Positions 33,963 to 42,647 of a stretch of 64,000 nt of DNA are shown here, piece by piece. Every line of letters begins with the position of its first letter. The stretch's first letter is position 1. The notes beneath the pieces are model-generated. The model was given only the letters and a program-made list of their open reading frames with translations, was not told the origin of the DNA and ran no database searches. Both the position numbers and the translations under genes were made by a program. Origin of the DNA: Streptomyces sp. TG1A-8 (lineage in GTDB: Bacteria > Actinomycetota > Actinomycetes > Streptomycetales > Streptomycetaceae); assembly GCF_030499535.1 (NCBI RefSeq), contig NZ_JASTLB010000001.1, positions 4,898,001 to 4,962,000 on the forward strand. The letters run 5' to 3'.

Positions 33963-34967
33963 TCAGGGCCGGAGCAGCACCTTGCCCACCGCCGGACCGC
34001 CGCTGCCCACCAGCTCCATCGCCTGCGGGAACCCGGTCAGCGGCAGCTCGTGCGTGACCAGCGGCAGCGGGTCCAGCAGCCCGGCGCCGAACATCCGCAC
34101 GGCGTGCGCCCAGGCGTCCGGGGGCGCCCCGAAGACGGTGTGCACCTCCAGTTGGCGTACGACCAGGTCGGTCGGGTCGAGTCCGTCGGCGCCCGGCGCA
34201 GGGATGCCGGTCAGCACCAGCCGTCCGCCGCGCCGCAGCAGCGCGGCGGCGGTGCGCGCGGCGGACGCGGACCCGGCGGCCTCGATCACGACGTCGAAGC
34301 GGTCCGGGAGCGGCTCGTCCCCGAGCCGGTAGCCGGTGGCCCCGAACCGCCGGGACAGCGCTTCCCGGTCACGCCGCGCGCCCACCACCAGCAGCTCCGC
34401 CGGCGAGACCGCCTTCAGGAACTGCACGGCGAACATCCCGAGCGTGCCCGTGCCCACCACCGCGACCCGTTCGCCGGGCCGGGCCGCCGCCTTCAGCGCG
34501 GCGGCCGCGACGCAGGCGGCCGGCTCCAGCAGGGCGGCGGCCGTCAGGTCGGCGTCGTCCGGCAGCACGTGCAGCAGCCGGGCGGGCAGGGTGAGCGTGG
34601 CGGCCATGGCGCCGGGCTGGGTGAAACCGGTCTCCTCGTACCCCGCGCCGCACAGCGTCGTCTCGCCCGCGTGACAGCGCTCGCAGACCTGGCAGTTGCG
34701 GAAGCCCTCCCCGACGACCCTGCGGCCGACGAGCGCCTGCGGCACCCCGGCGCCGGCCGCGCGCACGGTCCCGGACCACTCGTGGCCGGGCGTGAGCGGG
34801 TAACGCACGTACCCCTGCGGCCGGTTGCCCCGGTACACCTCGCGGTCGCTGCCGCAGACGCCGACCGCGTGCACGGCGACCAGTGCCTCGCCCGGCCCCG
34901 GCTCGCGCGGTTCGTGCGGGACGATCCGGTGGGCGCCTGGCGCCTCCACGACGACCTGGGAACTCAC
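33963..34967 (-). CDS. Zinc-dependent medium-chain alcohol/polyol dehydrogenase
   Basis: A 334-residue MDR enzyme. The catalytic zinc ligands appear as VGVCGSDREVYRGNRP (Cys) and PLTPGHEWSGTV (His-Glu). The structural zinc loop FRNCQVCERCHAGETTLCGA has the four Cys. The Rossmann motif VAVVGTGTLGMFAVQFL indicates NAD(P). Relatives include sorbitol, threonine and L-galactonate/idonate dehydrogenases. It overlaps the dehydratase gene by GTGA, so both are coupled. It probably oxidises a sugar, polyol or sugar acid in the same pathway. Confidence 0.9.
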   Translation of the reverse strand: MSSQVVVEAPGAHRIVPHEPREPGPGEALVAVHAVGVCGSDREVYRGNRPQGYVRYPLTPGHEWSGTVRAAGAGVPQALVGRRVVGEGFRNCQVCERCHAGETTLCGAGYEETGFTQPGAMAATLTLPARLLHVLPDDADLTAAALLEPAACVAAAALKAAARPGERVAVVGTGTLGMFAVQFLKAVSPAELLVVGARRDREALSRRFGATGYRLGDEPLPDRFDVVIEAAGSASAARTAAALLRRGGRLVLTGIPAPGADGLDPTDLVVRQLEVHTVFGAPPDAWAHAVRMFGAGLLDPLPLVTHELPLTGFPQAMELVGSGGPAVGKVLLRP

Positions 34968-36121
34968 TTGGTGCCCTTCGGCCTGCGCTGCTCCCAGCCC
35001 TCGGCCCACAGGTCGAACCGGGCCTGCTGCTGGGGGAACTCGGCCGCCGCGTCCACGTCCAGCTCGACGCCCAGCCCCGGCGCGTCGGAGAGGTGGAAGT
35101 AACCGTCGACCACCTCGGGGGCGCCCTTGACCACCTTCTTGATCTCCGCGTCCGCGAAGTCGTTGAAGTGCTCCAGGATCTTGAAGTTCGGCGAGGTGAA
35201 GCCGACCTGGAGGCTGGCGGCCGTCAGGACCGAGCCGCCGACGTTGTGCGGGGCGACCAGCGTGTAGTGGGTCTCGGCGGTGGCGGCGAGCTTCCGGGTC
35301 TCCCAGATGCCGCCGATGTGGCCGACGTCGGGCTGGATGATGTCCACGGCCTGGCTGTCGAAGAGCTCGCGGAACTCGATGCGGTCGTGGATGCGCTCGC
35401 CCGTGGCGACCGGGAGGTCCACCTTGGCGGCGACCTTCTCCAGTGCCTTCAGGTTCTCCGGCGGGACCGGCTCCTCCAGCCAGGCGGGAGCGAAGGGGGC
35501 CATCTCCCTGGCCAGCCGGACGGCGGTGGCGGGGGAGAAGCGGCCGTGCATCTCCAGCATCAGCTCGGCCCCGGGCCCGATGGCGTCCCGGACGGCCTCG
35601 ATCAGCGAGACGGCGTAGCGGGTCTGCTCGTGGTCCAGCTCGAAGTGCCCGGTGCCGAAGGGGTCGATCTTCAGCGCCCGGTACCCGCGCGCCACGACCT
35701 GCCGGGCGGCCTCGTGGTAGGCCTCCGGCGTCCGCTCGGTGGTGTACCAGCCGTTGGCGTACGCCTTGACCCGGTCCGTCACCTTACCGCCGAGCAACTG
35801 CCACACCGGTACGCCGAGTGCCTTGCCCTTGATGTCCCAGCAGGCCATCTCCACGACCGCGATGCCGGACATGACGATCTCGCCGGCCCGCCCGTAGTCG
35901 CCGTACTTCATGCGGCGCACGAGGTCCTCGACGGCGAACGGGTCGGATCCGAGAACGTGGTTGGCCTCGGCCTCCCGCAGGTAGCCGATCAGCGCGTCGG
36001 TGTGACCGAGCATGCGTGTCTCGCCGACCCCCGTGACCCCCTCGTCGGTGTGCACCTGGACGTAGGTCAGGTTGCGCCACGGCGTCCCGACCACGTGCGT
36101 GCTGATTCCGGTGATGCGCAC
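34964..36121 (-). CDS. Enolase-superfamily sugar-acid dehydratase (mandelate racemase/MLE type)
   Basis: A 385-residue two-domain enzyme with an N-terminal capping domain (THVVGTPWRNLTYVQVHTDE; GVGETRML) and a C-terminal barrel. Metal- and base-bearing segments visible are ALKIDPFG, ELMLEMHGRFSP (Glu ligand with a nearby His), AWLEEPVPPEN, PVATGERIHDR and LVAPHNVGGSVL (His general acid/base). This is the D-galactonate/galactarate/fuconate dehydratase type of the MR subgroup, which abstracts the alpha proton of an aldonate. It is the first gene of the six-gene minus-strand operon, with an operator-like motif 19 bp upstream of the ATG. The exact sugar acid is not assignable by eye. Confidence 0.88.
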   Translation of the reverse strand: MRITGISTHVVGTPWRNLTYVQVHTDEGVTGVGETRMLGHTDALIGYLREAEANHVLGSDPFAVEDLVRRMKYGDYGRAGEIVMSGIAVVEMACWDIKGKALGVPVWQLLGGKVTDRVKAYANGWYTTERTPEAYHEAARQVVARGYRALKIDPFGTGHFELDHEQTRYAVSLIEAVRDAIGPGAELMLEMHGRFSPATAVRLAREMAPFAPAWLEEPVPPENLKALEKVAAKVDLPVATGERIHDRIEFRELFDSQAVDIIQPDVGHIGGIWETRKLAATAETHYTLVAPHNVGGSVLTAASLQVGFTSPNFKILEHFNDFADAEIKKVVKGAPEVVDGYFHLSDAPGLGVELDVDAAAEFPQQQARFDLWAEGWEQRRPKGTK

Positions 36122-36139
36122 GGCAGTTGCCCCTCAGGT

Positions 36140-36167
36140 GTTCGAGATTTCGTCACACGTTCGAAAT
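36140..36167. promoter_or_regulatory. Candidate operator of the sugar-acid operon
   Basis: GTTCGAGATTTCGTC (36140-36154) and GTTCGAAAT (36159-36167) form overlapping direct and inverted half-sites (ATTTCG...CGAAAT) immediately upstream of the dehydratase. The first matches the motif before the IclR gene at 19150-19164 at 12 of 15 positions, which suggests common control. Confidence 0.5.
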
Positions 36168-36322
36168 GCTGGCGTGACAGTAAGGAGGGTGCGGCGGGAG
36201 TGTCAATGGGGCGAACGGGTAACGGTTTCGGCAAACCTTCCGAGAACTCTCCGGCTCCCGCACCGAACCTTCACAGGGGTGTCTGGGAACGTGACCCGCG
36301 GGGAACTTAGTCTTCCCGCGTC

Positions 36323-37249
36323 ATGGACTACTGCCACCCGTGCCGACGGCACCTCAACGGCGCCCTGGCCTGCCCGGGGTGCGGTACGCCCGCGGGCAGC
36401 CCGGCCGCGCACACACCGGCCGCGCGCGGGGAGGCGGGCGCGGCGGCGGAGCCGTACGGCCCCGACGGGGCCGTCCACGGGGCCCGGCCGGCCCGCGACG
36501 GGCACACCGGGCCCGCCGTCGGCACCCCCCGGGCGGGCGGGGTGGCCGGGGAGCGCGACGACCACGGGGACCCGGGCGGCCGCGCCGCCGCGGACGGCGC
36601 GCACGCCCGGCCGGACGAGGCCGGGGGTCGCGCCGCCCGCCGCCGGGCGCGCGGCCGGGGGCACGGCGGAAGTCCGGGCCGGGGTGCCGCCGGCGGCCCG
36701 CCGGGTGCCGACGACAGCCGTCGCGACCGCAAGGCCGCCGCGCACCGGCGCCGCCGGCGCCGTACCGCGCTGATCACCGCGGGCTTCGTCCTGGCGGCGG
36801 GCGGCCTCAGCCTCGCCGAACTCGGCGTGGACGTGCCCTTCCCCGGCGCCGGACCGGCCGCCTCGGGGGACGCGACGGTGGACGGCGGCGGCTCGGCCTC
36901 CGCCCCGGCCGCCACGGCCGTCCCCCCGGGCGGCACCCCGGGCGCCGTTCCCGGCCGGAGCGGCGCCGGGTCCTCGCCGGGCGCGTCGGCGTCCTCCTCC
37001 TCTTCTCCTTCGGCCTCCGCCTCCGCCTCCGCGTCGGCGAAGGACGGGGACTCCGCGTCGCCGGACCCCGGGGACGCCGGCCCGGGGGAGCAGTCGGCCG
37101 CGGCGAGCGCGAGCACGGCCCCCTCGGTCCCGGCCGGCCCGCCGCCGCCCTCCGACCCGCCGTCCACCGCCGCCCCGGCCCCCTCGGAGCCGGCCCCGGA
37201 GCCGACGCCGACGAAGAGGTGCGACCGGTTCCTGTGGTGGTGCTCGTAG
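36323..37249 (+). CDS. SCO2400-family zinc-ribbon membrane protein
   Basis: A 308-residue protein starts MDYCHPCRRHLNGALACPGC, a zinc ribbon with two CxxC pairs. A long Gly/Ala/Arg-rich linker ends in a basic run (DRKAAAHRRRRRR). A single transmembrane helix follows (TALITAGFVLAAGGLSLAEL, about residues 145-165), then a Ser/Ala/Pro-rich tail (SASSSSSPSASASASASAKD) and a Cys-containing end (RCDRFLWWCS). The topology suggests a cytoplasmic zinc ribbon and an extracellular disordered tail with a possible disulfide. This is the SCO2400 family of Streptomyces, of unknown function. It is divergent from the dehydratase operon. Confidence 0.85.
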   Translation: MDYCHPCRRHLNGALACPGCGTPAGSPAAHTPAARGEAGAAAEPYGPDGAVHGARPARDGHTGPAVGTPRAGGVAGERDDHGDPGGRAAADGAHARPDEAGGRAARRRARGRGHGGSPGRGAAGGPPGADDSRRDRKAAAHRRRRRRTALITAGFVLAAGGLSLAELGVDVPFPGAGPAASGDATVDGGGSASAPAATAVPPGGTPGAVPGRSGAGSSPGASASSSSSPSASASASASAKDGDSASPDPGDAGPGEQSAAASASTAPSVPAGPPPPSDPPSTAAPAPSEPAPEPTPTKRCDRFLWWCS

Positions 37250-37333
37250 ACCGGAGCGGGACGCGGGTGCGCCCGCCTCCCGGCCGCGGCTCCCCGGCGC
37301 GGCCCGCGGCACCCCGCCCGCCGCGGCCGGACC

Positions 37334-38332
37334 TCAGAGCTTGACGATCATCTTCCCGGTGTTGTCGCCGCGCAGGACGCCGAGGAACGCCTCCAGGTTG
37401 TTCTCGATGCCCTCGACGACCGTCTCCCGGTACTTCAGGGCGCCCGAGGCGACCCAGGGACCGACCTCCTGGACGAACCGGGGCTGCAGGTCGTAGTGGT
37501 CGCCGACCAGGAAGCCCTCGATCCGGCCGCGGGTCTGGATCAGCCGGGCGAGGTTCCTCGGGCCGGGCGCGGGCTCGGTGTTGTTGTAGACCGAGATCAT
37601 GCCGCAGACCGCGATCCGGCCGCCCTGGTTCAGCGATCCGATGGCCGCCTCCAGGTGCTCCCCGCCGACGTTGTCGAAGTAGACGTCGACGCCGTCGGGC
37701 GCGGCCTCGCGCAACTGCTCGCTCACCGGGCCGTTCCTGTAGTTGAACGCGGCGTCGAAGCCGTACTCCCCGACCAGCAGCCCGACCTTCTCGTCCGAGC
37801 CGGCCGAGCCGATGACCCGCGAGGCGCCCTTGAGCCGGGCGAGCTGGCCGGCCTGGCTGCCCACGGCGCCCGCGGCCCCGGACACGAAGACGACGTCGCC
37901 CTCCTTGAGGGAGGCGGTGCGCAGCAGCCCGGCGTAGGCGGTCAGGCCGGTCATGCCGAGCACGCCGAGGTACGCCGACAGCGGCGCGGCCCGCGGGTCG
38001 ACCTTGACGGCGTTCTTCGCGTCCACGGCCGCGTACTCGCGCCAGCCGAAGAAGTGCAGGACGTGGTCGCCGACGGCGATCCCCTCGGCGTTGGAGGCGA
38101 CGACCTCGCCGACGGCACCGCCCTGCATGGCCTTGCCCAGCTCGAAGGGGGCGACGTAGGACTTGGCGGCCGACATCCTGCCGCGCATGTACGGGTCCAC
38201 GGAGAGGTACTCGTTGCGCACCAGTACCTGACCCTCGCGGGGTGCCGGGACCTCGGTCTCGACCAGGGCGAAGTCCTCGGGCTCCGGCCAGCCGACGGGA
38301 CGGCTGAGCAGGTGCCACTCGCGGTTGATCAT
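37334..38332 (-). CDS. NADP-dependent medium-chain oxidoreductase (CurA/leukotriene-B4 dehydrogenase-like)
   Basis: A 332-residue zinc-free MDR enzyme: REWHLLSRPVGWPEPEDFAL start, VDPYMRGRMSAAKSYVAPF (family signature), the dinucleotide motif VVFVSGAAGAVGSQAGQLAR, and YFDNVGGEHLEAAIGSLNQG. Members reduce alpha,beta-unsaturated ketones and aldehydes (curcumin, quinone-like electrophiles) using NADPH. It is divergent from a MarR gene, with a perfect palindrome between them, so it is probably a MarR-controlled electrophile detoxification enzyme. Confidence 0.92.
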   Translation of the reverse strand: MINREWHLLSRPVGWPEPEDFALVETEVPAPREGQVLVRNEYLSVDPYMRGRMSAAKSYVAPFELGKAMQGGAVGEVVASNAEGIAVGDHVLHFFGWREYAAVDAKNAVKVDPRAAPLSAYLGVLGMTGLTAYAGLLRTASLKEGDVVFVSGAAGAVGSQAGQLARLKGASRVIGSAGSDEKVGLLVGEYGFDAAFNYRNGPVSEQLREAAPDGVDVYFDNVGGEHLEAAIGSLNQGGRIAVCGMISVYNNTEPAPGPRNLARLIQTRGRIEGFLVGDHYDLQPRFVQEVGPWVASGALKYRETVVEGIENNLEAFLGVLRGDNTGKMIVKL

Positions 38333-38359
38333 GACGGTGCCTTTCCACGCGTCCCAAAT

Positions 38360-38376
38360 GTTTCAGTACCTGAAAC
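38360..38376. promoter_or_regulatory. MarR-type operator between curA-like and marR genes
   Basis: GTTTCAGTACCTGAAAC is a perfect 7+3+7 palindrome centred between the divergent starts (38332 and 38429). MarR dimers bind such sites. A partial second site (ATTTCAGCATGTC) occurs at about 38392-38404. Confidence 0.78.
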
Positions 38377-38428
38377 AACCATGCGCATCGACATTTCAGC
38401 ATGTCAAGTAACGCAGTACCCTGGAGTC

Positions 38429-38866
38429 ATGCCCGTCCCGCGGAGAACCCACCGGCCCGACGCCGTGACCATGGAGGTCGTCGAGCTGATCGGCGACGTC
38501 GTGGCCCGCTTCTACGCGGACTACGAGGAGGCGGCGGGCGAGCACGCGCTGACCGGCCCCCAGGCCCGGCTGCTCAGCCTGCTGTCGGTGGAGCCGCTGC
38601 CGATGCGCAAGCTGGCGCAGAGGCTCAAGTGCGAGCCGTCGAACGTGACGGGCATCGTGGACCGCCTGGAGGTCCGCGGCCTGGTGGAGCGCCGCCCCGA
38701 TCCCACCGACCGCCGGGTGAAGCTGGCCGCGGCCACCGGGGAGGGCGTCCGCGTCGCCCGCGACCTGCGCGAGGGCCTGCGCTTCGCCCGCGAACCCCTC
38801 GCCGGGCTCTCCGACGCGGAGCGGCGCTCCCTCAGGGACCTGCTGCGGCGGATGCTGGACGGCTGA
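38429..38866 (+). CDS. MarR-family transcriptional regulator
   Basis: A 145-residue winged-helix protein: GPQARLLSLLSVEPLPMRKL, recognition region AQRLKCEPSNVTGIVDRLEV, wing RRPDPTDRRVKLAAATGEG, and a C-terminal dimerisation helix (AERRSLRDLLRRMLDG). The start at ATG 38429 is followed at once by the usual N-terminal helix. It presumably represses itself and the divergent oxidoreductase through the palindrome at 38360-38376. The EI24-type gene follows 20 bp downstream and may be co-transcribed. Confidence 0.93.
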   Translation: MPVPRRTHRPDAVTMEVVELIGDVVARFYADYEEAAGEHALTGPQARLLSLLSVEPLPMRKLAQRLKCEPSNVTGIVDRLEVRGLVERRPDPTDRRVKLAAATGEGVRVARDLREGLRFAREPLAGLSDAERRSLRDLLRRMLDG

Positions 38867-38886
38867 CGCCCAGTAGAGTCGTCGCC

Positions 38887-39684
38887 ATGCGCGATCTCGG
38901 GGTGGGTTTCGGATATCTGCTGAAGGGCCAGCGCTGGGTGGGCCGGCACGGCCGCCAGTACGGCTTCGGCCTGCTGCCCGGCCTCATCGCACTGGTCCTG
39001 TACGCGGCGGCGCTGACCGCGCTCGCGCTGTGGGGCCAGGACGCGGTCGCCTGGGCCACGCCGTTCGCGGACGACTGGTCCAGCCCCTGGCAGGGGCTGT
39101 TCCGCGGCTTCCTGACGGCCGTCCTGTTCGCCCTGGGCCTGCTGCTGGCCGTCCTCACCTTCACGGCCGTCACCCTGCTGGTCGGCCAGCCCTTCTACGA
39201 GAGCCTCTCCGAGAAGGTCGACCGGGACCTCTCGCCCGACGGGACGGCCCCGGAGTCCGGCCTCCCGCTCTGGCGCGAGCTGTGGATCTCGGCCCGCGAC
39301 AGCCTGCGCATCCTGGTGCGGGCCGGGCTGTGGGGCGTCCTGCTCTTCGCGCTCGGCCTCCTGCCCGTCGTCGGCCAGACGGTCGTCCCGGTGATCGGCT
39401 TCTTCGTCACCGGGTTCTTCCTCACCGAGGAGCTGACCGCCGTCGCCCTGCAGCGCCGCGGCGTCGAACTGCGCGCCCGCCTCGCCCTGCTGCGCTCCCG
39501 CAAGACCCTCGTCTGGGGCTTCGGCACCCCGCTCGGCCTGGCCTTCCTGGTCCCCTTCGTCGCGGTGTTCCTCATGCCCGGCGCGGTGGCCGGCGCCACC
39601 CTCCTCGCCCGGGACCTGCTGGGCGAGGAGGGCGGCGCGCCGGAGTCCAGCGACAGGGACGAGCCGGTTGCGTCGGGCGGGTGA
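38887..39684 (+). CDS. EI24/CysZ-like membrane protein
   Basis: A 265-residue polytopic protein with an EI24 domain. Helices are visible at GFGLLPGLIALVLYAAALTA, GFLTAVLFALGLLLAVLTFT, ILVRAGLWGVLLFALGLLPV, VVPVIGFFVTGFFLTEELTA and TPLGLAFLVPFVAVFLMPGA, with the loop LLVGQPFYESLSEKVDRDL characteristic of the family. CysZ relatives are sulfate channels, but the actinobacterial EI24 proteins are not characterised. It is 20 bp downstream of marR. Confidence 0.88.
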   Translation: MRDLGVGFGYLLKGQRWVGRHGRQYGFGLLPGLIALVLYAAALTALALWGQDAVAWATPFADDWSSPWQGLFRGFLTAVLFALGLLLAVLTFTAVTLLVGQPFYESLSEKVDRDLSPDGTAPESGLPLWRELWISARDSLRILVRAGLWGVLLFALGLLPVVGQTVVPVIGFFVTGFFLTEELTAVALQRRGVELRARLALLRSRKTLVWGFGTPLGLAFLVPFVAVFLMPGAVAGATLLARDLLGEEGGAPESSDRDEPVASGG

Positions 39685-39946
39685 CCCCCGGCCACCGCGC
39701 CCGGGAGGAGTCCGGCCGCAGCCCGTCGCCCCCCCGGGGCCGCGGCCCCCGACGCACCCGTGCGGCGGCCGGGTCCGTGGGGCGTATGTGAAGGGTTCGT
39801 ACGAGGTTGCCGTGGGACGCCCGATCGCCGGCCGCCGCGCCACCACGGCGATTAACGTCTGGTCCGGGACAAGTCTCCCCGTCGGCGGTCCCGGCCCGGG
39901 ACCTGACACCCGGGCCGGGGCCCGCGCCCGGGCGGCGCGGCGCCGG

Positions 39947-40918
39947 TCAGCGCACCGAGAAGCCGTACACCGTCTCGGAGCGGTACACCTCGCCCGGCCG
40001 CAGCACGGTGCTGGGGAAGTCCGGGCGGTTGGGGGAGTCCGGGAAGTGCTGGGTCTCCAGGGCGATGCCGTCCCCGGGGGCGAACGGGCCGGCCAGGTAG
40101 TCGGCGGTGTAGAGCTGCAGGCCCGGCTCGGTGGTGGCGATGGTGAGCACCCGCCCGGACACCGGGTCGTACAGCTCGGCCACCTCCTCGGCCGCCTCGG
40201 TCACCCCCTTGTCCAGCACGAAGTTGTGGTCGTAACCGGAGCCGGTCCTGCGGCCCGCGCGGAAGTCGAAGCGGGAACCCGTCACGTCCGCCGGCGCCCC
40301 GGCGGGGATCAGGTCCGCGCCGACCGGCGTGTACCGGGAGGCGGCGAGCCGCAGTTCGTGGCCGCCCGCGTGGCCGGCACCGCCCAGGTTCCAGTACGTG
40401 TGGTTGGTGAGGTTGACGACGGTCGGCGCGTCCGTGACCGCCTCGTAGGCGATCCGCAGCGCCCCCGACGCGTCCAGCGTGTACGTGACCGTCACCCGGA
40501 GCCGGCCCGGGAAGCCCTCCTCGCCGTCCGGGCTGATCCGGCTGAACCGCACCCCGTGCTCGACCGGCTCGGCGTTCCACACCCGCTTGTCGAACCCCCG
40601 GTCGCCGCCGTGCAGCGAGTTGGGCCCGTCGTTCCGCGCCAGCGCGTACGTCCGGCCGTCCAGCGGGAAGCGCCCGCCCGCGATGCGGTTGGCGTACCGG
40701 CCGACCAGCGCGCCGAGGTAGGGCTCCGGATGGTCCAGGTAGCCGCCGAGGTCCGCGAACCCCAGCACCACGTCCGCCCTGCGCCCCTCGCGGTCCGGGA
40801 CCTCGGCCGACTGCACGATCCCGCCGTACGACAACACCCGTACCCGCACCCCGCCCCGTTCCAGCGTCCAGCGGTGCACCGGGGTGCGGTCGGAAAGCGC
40901 GCCGAAGAATTCGCTCAT
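39947..40918 (-). CDS. galM: Aldose 1-epimerase (mutarotase)
   Basis: A 323-residue galactose-mutarotase fold enzyme that interconverts alpha and beta anomers. Motifs: LSYGGIVQSAEVPDREG, VGRYANRIAGGRF, NDGPNSLHGGDRGFDKRVW (first catalytic His), VVNLTNHTYWNLGG (catalytic His) and IALETQHFPDSPNRPDF (catalytic Glu). It has no signal peptide. It begins 15 bp after the stop of the SGNH hydrolase gene, so the two form an operon. Confidence 0.95.
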   Translation of the reverse strand: MSEFFGALSDRTPVHRWTLERGGVRVRVLSYGGIVQSAEVPDREGRRADVVLGFADLGGYLDHPEPYLGALVGRYANRIAGGRFPLDGRTYALARNDGPNSLHGGDRGFDKRVWNAEPVEHGVRFSRISPDGEEGFPGRLRVTVTYTLDASGALRIAYEAVTDAPTVVNLTNHTYWNLGGAGHAGGHELRLAASRYTPVGADLIPAGAPADVTGSRFDFRAGRRTGSGYDHNFVLDKGVTEAAEEVAELYDPVSGRVLTIATTEPGLQLYTADYLAGPFAPGDGIALETQHFPDSPNRPDFPSTVLRPGEVYRSETVYGFSVR

Positions 40919-40933
40919 GCCGAAAAGCCTAGG

Positions 40934-41830
40934 TCACGGCCGTCCTGTCGTGACCGTGCGGTAGGCGATCTCGGCCAGCCGCGCCTGACCGTCGCGGCTG
41001 GGGTGGAACCAGTCCCAGTGGCTGAGCTGGTCGGTGCCGAAGCGGTAGTCGTAGACCGCGTTGCCGTCGAAGCGGCAGCGGCGGTCCTTGGCGCAGACCT
41101 CCCCCAGCACCCGGTTGTACTCCTCCACCCGCTGCTGCACCCGTTCCCGCCGGGCCGTGGCCGCGCCGGTCAGGTCGTCCGCGCCGGCCAGCATCGACGG
41201 GCAGATGCCCAGCTTCCACACCTGCTTGCCCAGCGGGTTCGTCCGTCCCTGGGACCACAGCCGCTTCAGGTTCGGCACGCTCGCCACGTACACCTGCGTC
41301 CTCGGCAGCGACCCGCGCAACGTGCTCAGCGCCTCCTGGAAGTCCGCGCGGAAGTCGGCCACCGGGGTCATCGCCGACACCGAGGAACGGCAGGCGTCGT
41401 TGGCCCCCGCCATCACCGTCACCAGCTGCGGGCTCCGGGTGACCGCCCGGGCCACCTGCCGCGGCAGGTCGGACATCCGGGCGCCGGTCTCCGCGTAGTT
41501 CCAGGAGTGCCGGGCCGCGCCGGTCACCCCGAGCAGGCGCACCGCCAGGCTGTCCACCCGGGCGTCGCTGCCCGTCGCCCACGACACGGCGGGGCAGTCG
41601 GTCAGCACCGTGCACGCGTCGAAACCCCGGGTGATGGAGTCGCCGACCGCGGCGATGGAGTCCGGGCTGCGGTTCCACACCGGAGCGGGCCTCGCCGGGG
41701 AGCGGGACGCGCTCGCGGAACCGCCCGCCTTCGAGGGGCCGCCTCCGCCGAAGGCGTCACAGCCCGTGGCCAGCACGGTCGCCGTCACCACGGCAAGGAC
41801 GGTCCGCGCACGGCGGCTCCGCTTCCGCAT
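40934..41830 (-). CDS. Secreted SGNH/GDSL hydrolase lipoprotein
   Basis: A 298-residue protein. MRKRSRRARTVLAVVTATVL with A-T-G-C forms a lipoprotein signal. The SGNH blocks are present: SIAAVGDSITRGFDA (catalytic Ser), MSDLPRQVAR (Gly/oxyanion region), VTVMAGANDACRSSV (Asn), and HWDWFHPSRDGQARLAE (Asp and His). Several Cys in the mature region (ACTVLTDCPAV; KDRRCRF) suggest disulfides. It is likely an esterase or lipase anchored outside the membrane. It is upstream of galM in the same operon. Confidence 0.9.
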   Translation of the reverse strand: MRKRSRRARTVLAVVTATVLATGCDAFGGGGPSKAGGSASASRSPARPAPVWNRSPDSIAAVGDSITRGFDACTVLTDCPAVSWATGSDARVDSLAVRLLGVTGAARHSWNYAETGARMSDLPRQVARAVTRSPQLVTVMAGANDACRSSVSAMTPVADFRADFQEALSTLRGSLPRTQVYVASVPNLKRLWSQGRTNPLGKQVWKLGICPSMLAGADDLTGAATARRERVQQRVEEYNRVLGEVCAKDRRCRFDGNAVYDYRFGTDQLSHWDWFHPSRDGQARLAEIAYRTVTTGRP

Positions 41831-42083
41831 CCTGTCGGTCCCCTCGTCGTCGCTGCGGTACTCCCTCCCTACAACGTGCGAGGGTTCCCGGCCCCGGCCC
41901 CCTGGAACGGCACACCCCCGCACAAGCGTCCCCCCGGGTGAATGGCGGAGGTTTCCCGGCACCGGGACCGACAGTACGTCACACTCCCTGCCCCGCCTCA
42001 GGGTAGCCTCGCCATCAACGCGGCCGTCGTGCCACTGCCGCCCAGCCAGTCCGCAAGATGTCCCGCTCTGCCCGGAGGTTCCG

Positions 42084-42578
42084 GTGACGACACGTGGAGT
42101 TCTGTACGTGCACTCCGCGCCGCGCGCGCTGTGCCCGCACGTCGAGTGGGCCATCGCCGGGGTGCTCGGCACGCGCGTCAACCTCGACTGGATCCGGCAG
42201 CCGGCGGCTCCCGGCACCTGGCGCTCGGAGTTCTCCTGGCAGGGCCAGGCCGGCACGGCGTCCAAGCTCGCCTCCGCCCTGCGCGGCTGGCACCTCCTGC
42301 GCTTCGAGGTCACCGCCGAGCCCTGCGCCACCGCCGAGGGCGAGCGCTACAGCTGCACCCCCGCCCTCGGCATCTTCCACGCCGTCACCGGCCTCCACGG
42401 CGACATCCTGATCCCCGAGGACCGCCTGCGCGCGGCCCTGCAGCGCAGCCGGCAGGGCGAGACCGAGCTGGAGGCGGAGCTGTCCAGACTGCTGGGCAAG
42501 CCGTGGGACGACGAGCTGGAACCGTTCCGCCACGCGGGAGAGGGCGCACCGGTGCGCTGGCTGCACCAGGTGGTCTGA
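42084..42578 (+). CDS. DUF3145 family protein
   Basis: A 164-residue protein starts VTTRGVLYVHSAPRALCPHV and contains NLDWIRQPAAPGTWRSEFSW and EDRLRAALQRSRQGETELEA, ending GAPVRWLHQVV. This DUF3145 protein is highly conserved in actinobacteria and typically neighbours the fab operon, but has no known function. GTG at 42084 follows CGGAGG by 6 nt. It is convergent with fabF, separated by a perfect palindromic terminator. Confidence 0.93.
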   Translation: MTTRGVLYVHSAPRALCPHVEWAIAGVLGTRVNLDWIRQPAAPGTWRSEFSWQGQAGTASKLASALRGWHLLRFEVTAEPCATAEGERYSCTPALGIFHAVTGLHGDILIPEDRLRAALQRSRQGETELEAELSRLLGKPWDDELEPFRHAGEGAPVRWLHQVV

Positions 42579-42583
42579 GCGTC

Positions 42584-42635
42584 CGGGCACGGCGGAGGGC
42601 CCCCACCGGCCGGTGGGGGCCCTCCGCCGTGCCCG
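42584..42635. terminator. 52-bp perfect palindrome: bidirectional terminator
   Basis: Two 26-bp arms are perfectly complementary (outer end CGGGCACGGCGGAGGGCC, centre CACCGGCCGGTG) and fill the 69-bp gap between convergent DUF3145 and fabF. It is expected to stop transcription from both sides. Confidence 0.9.
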
Positions 42636-42647
42636 CGGGGACGGGCC

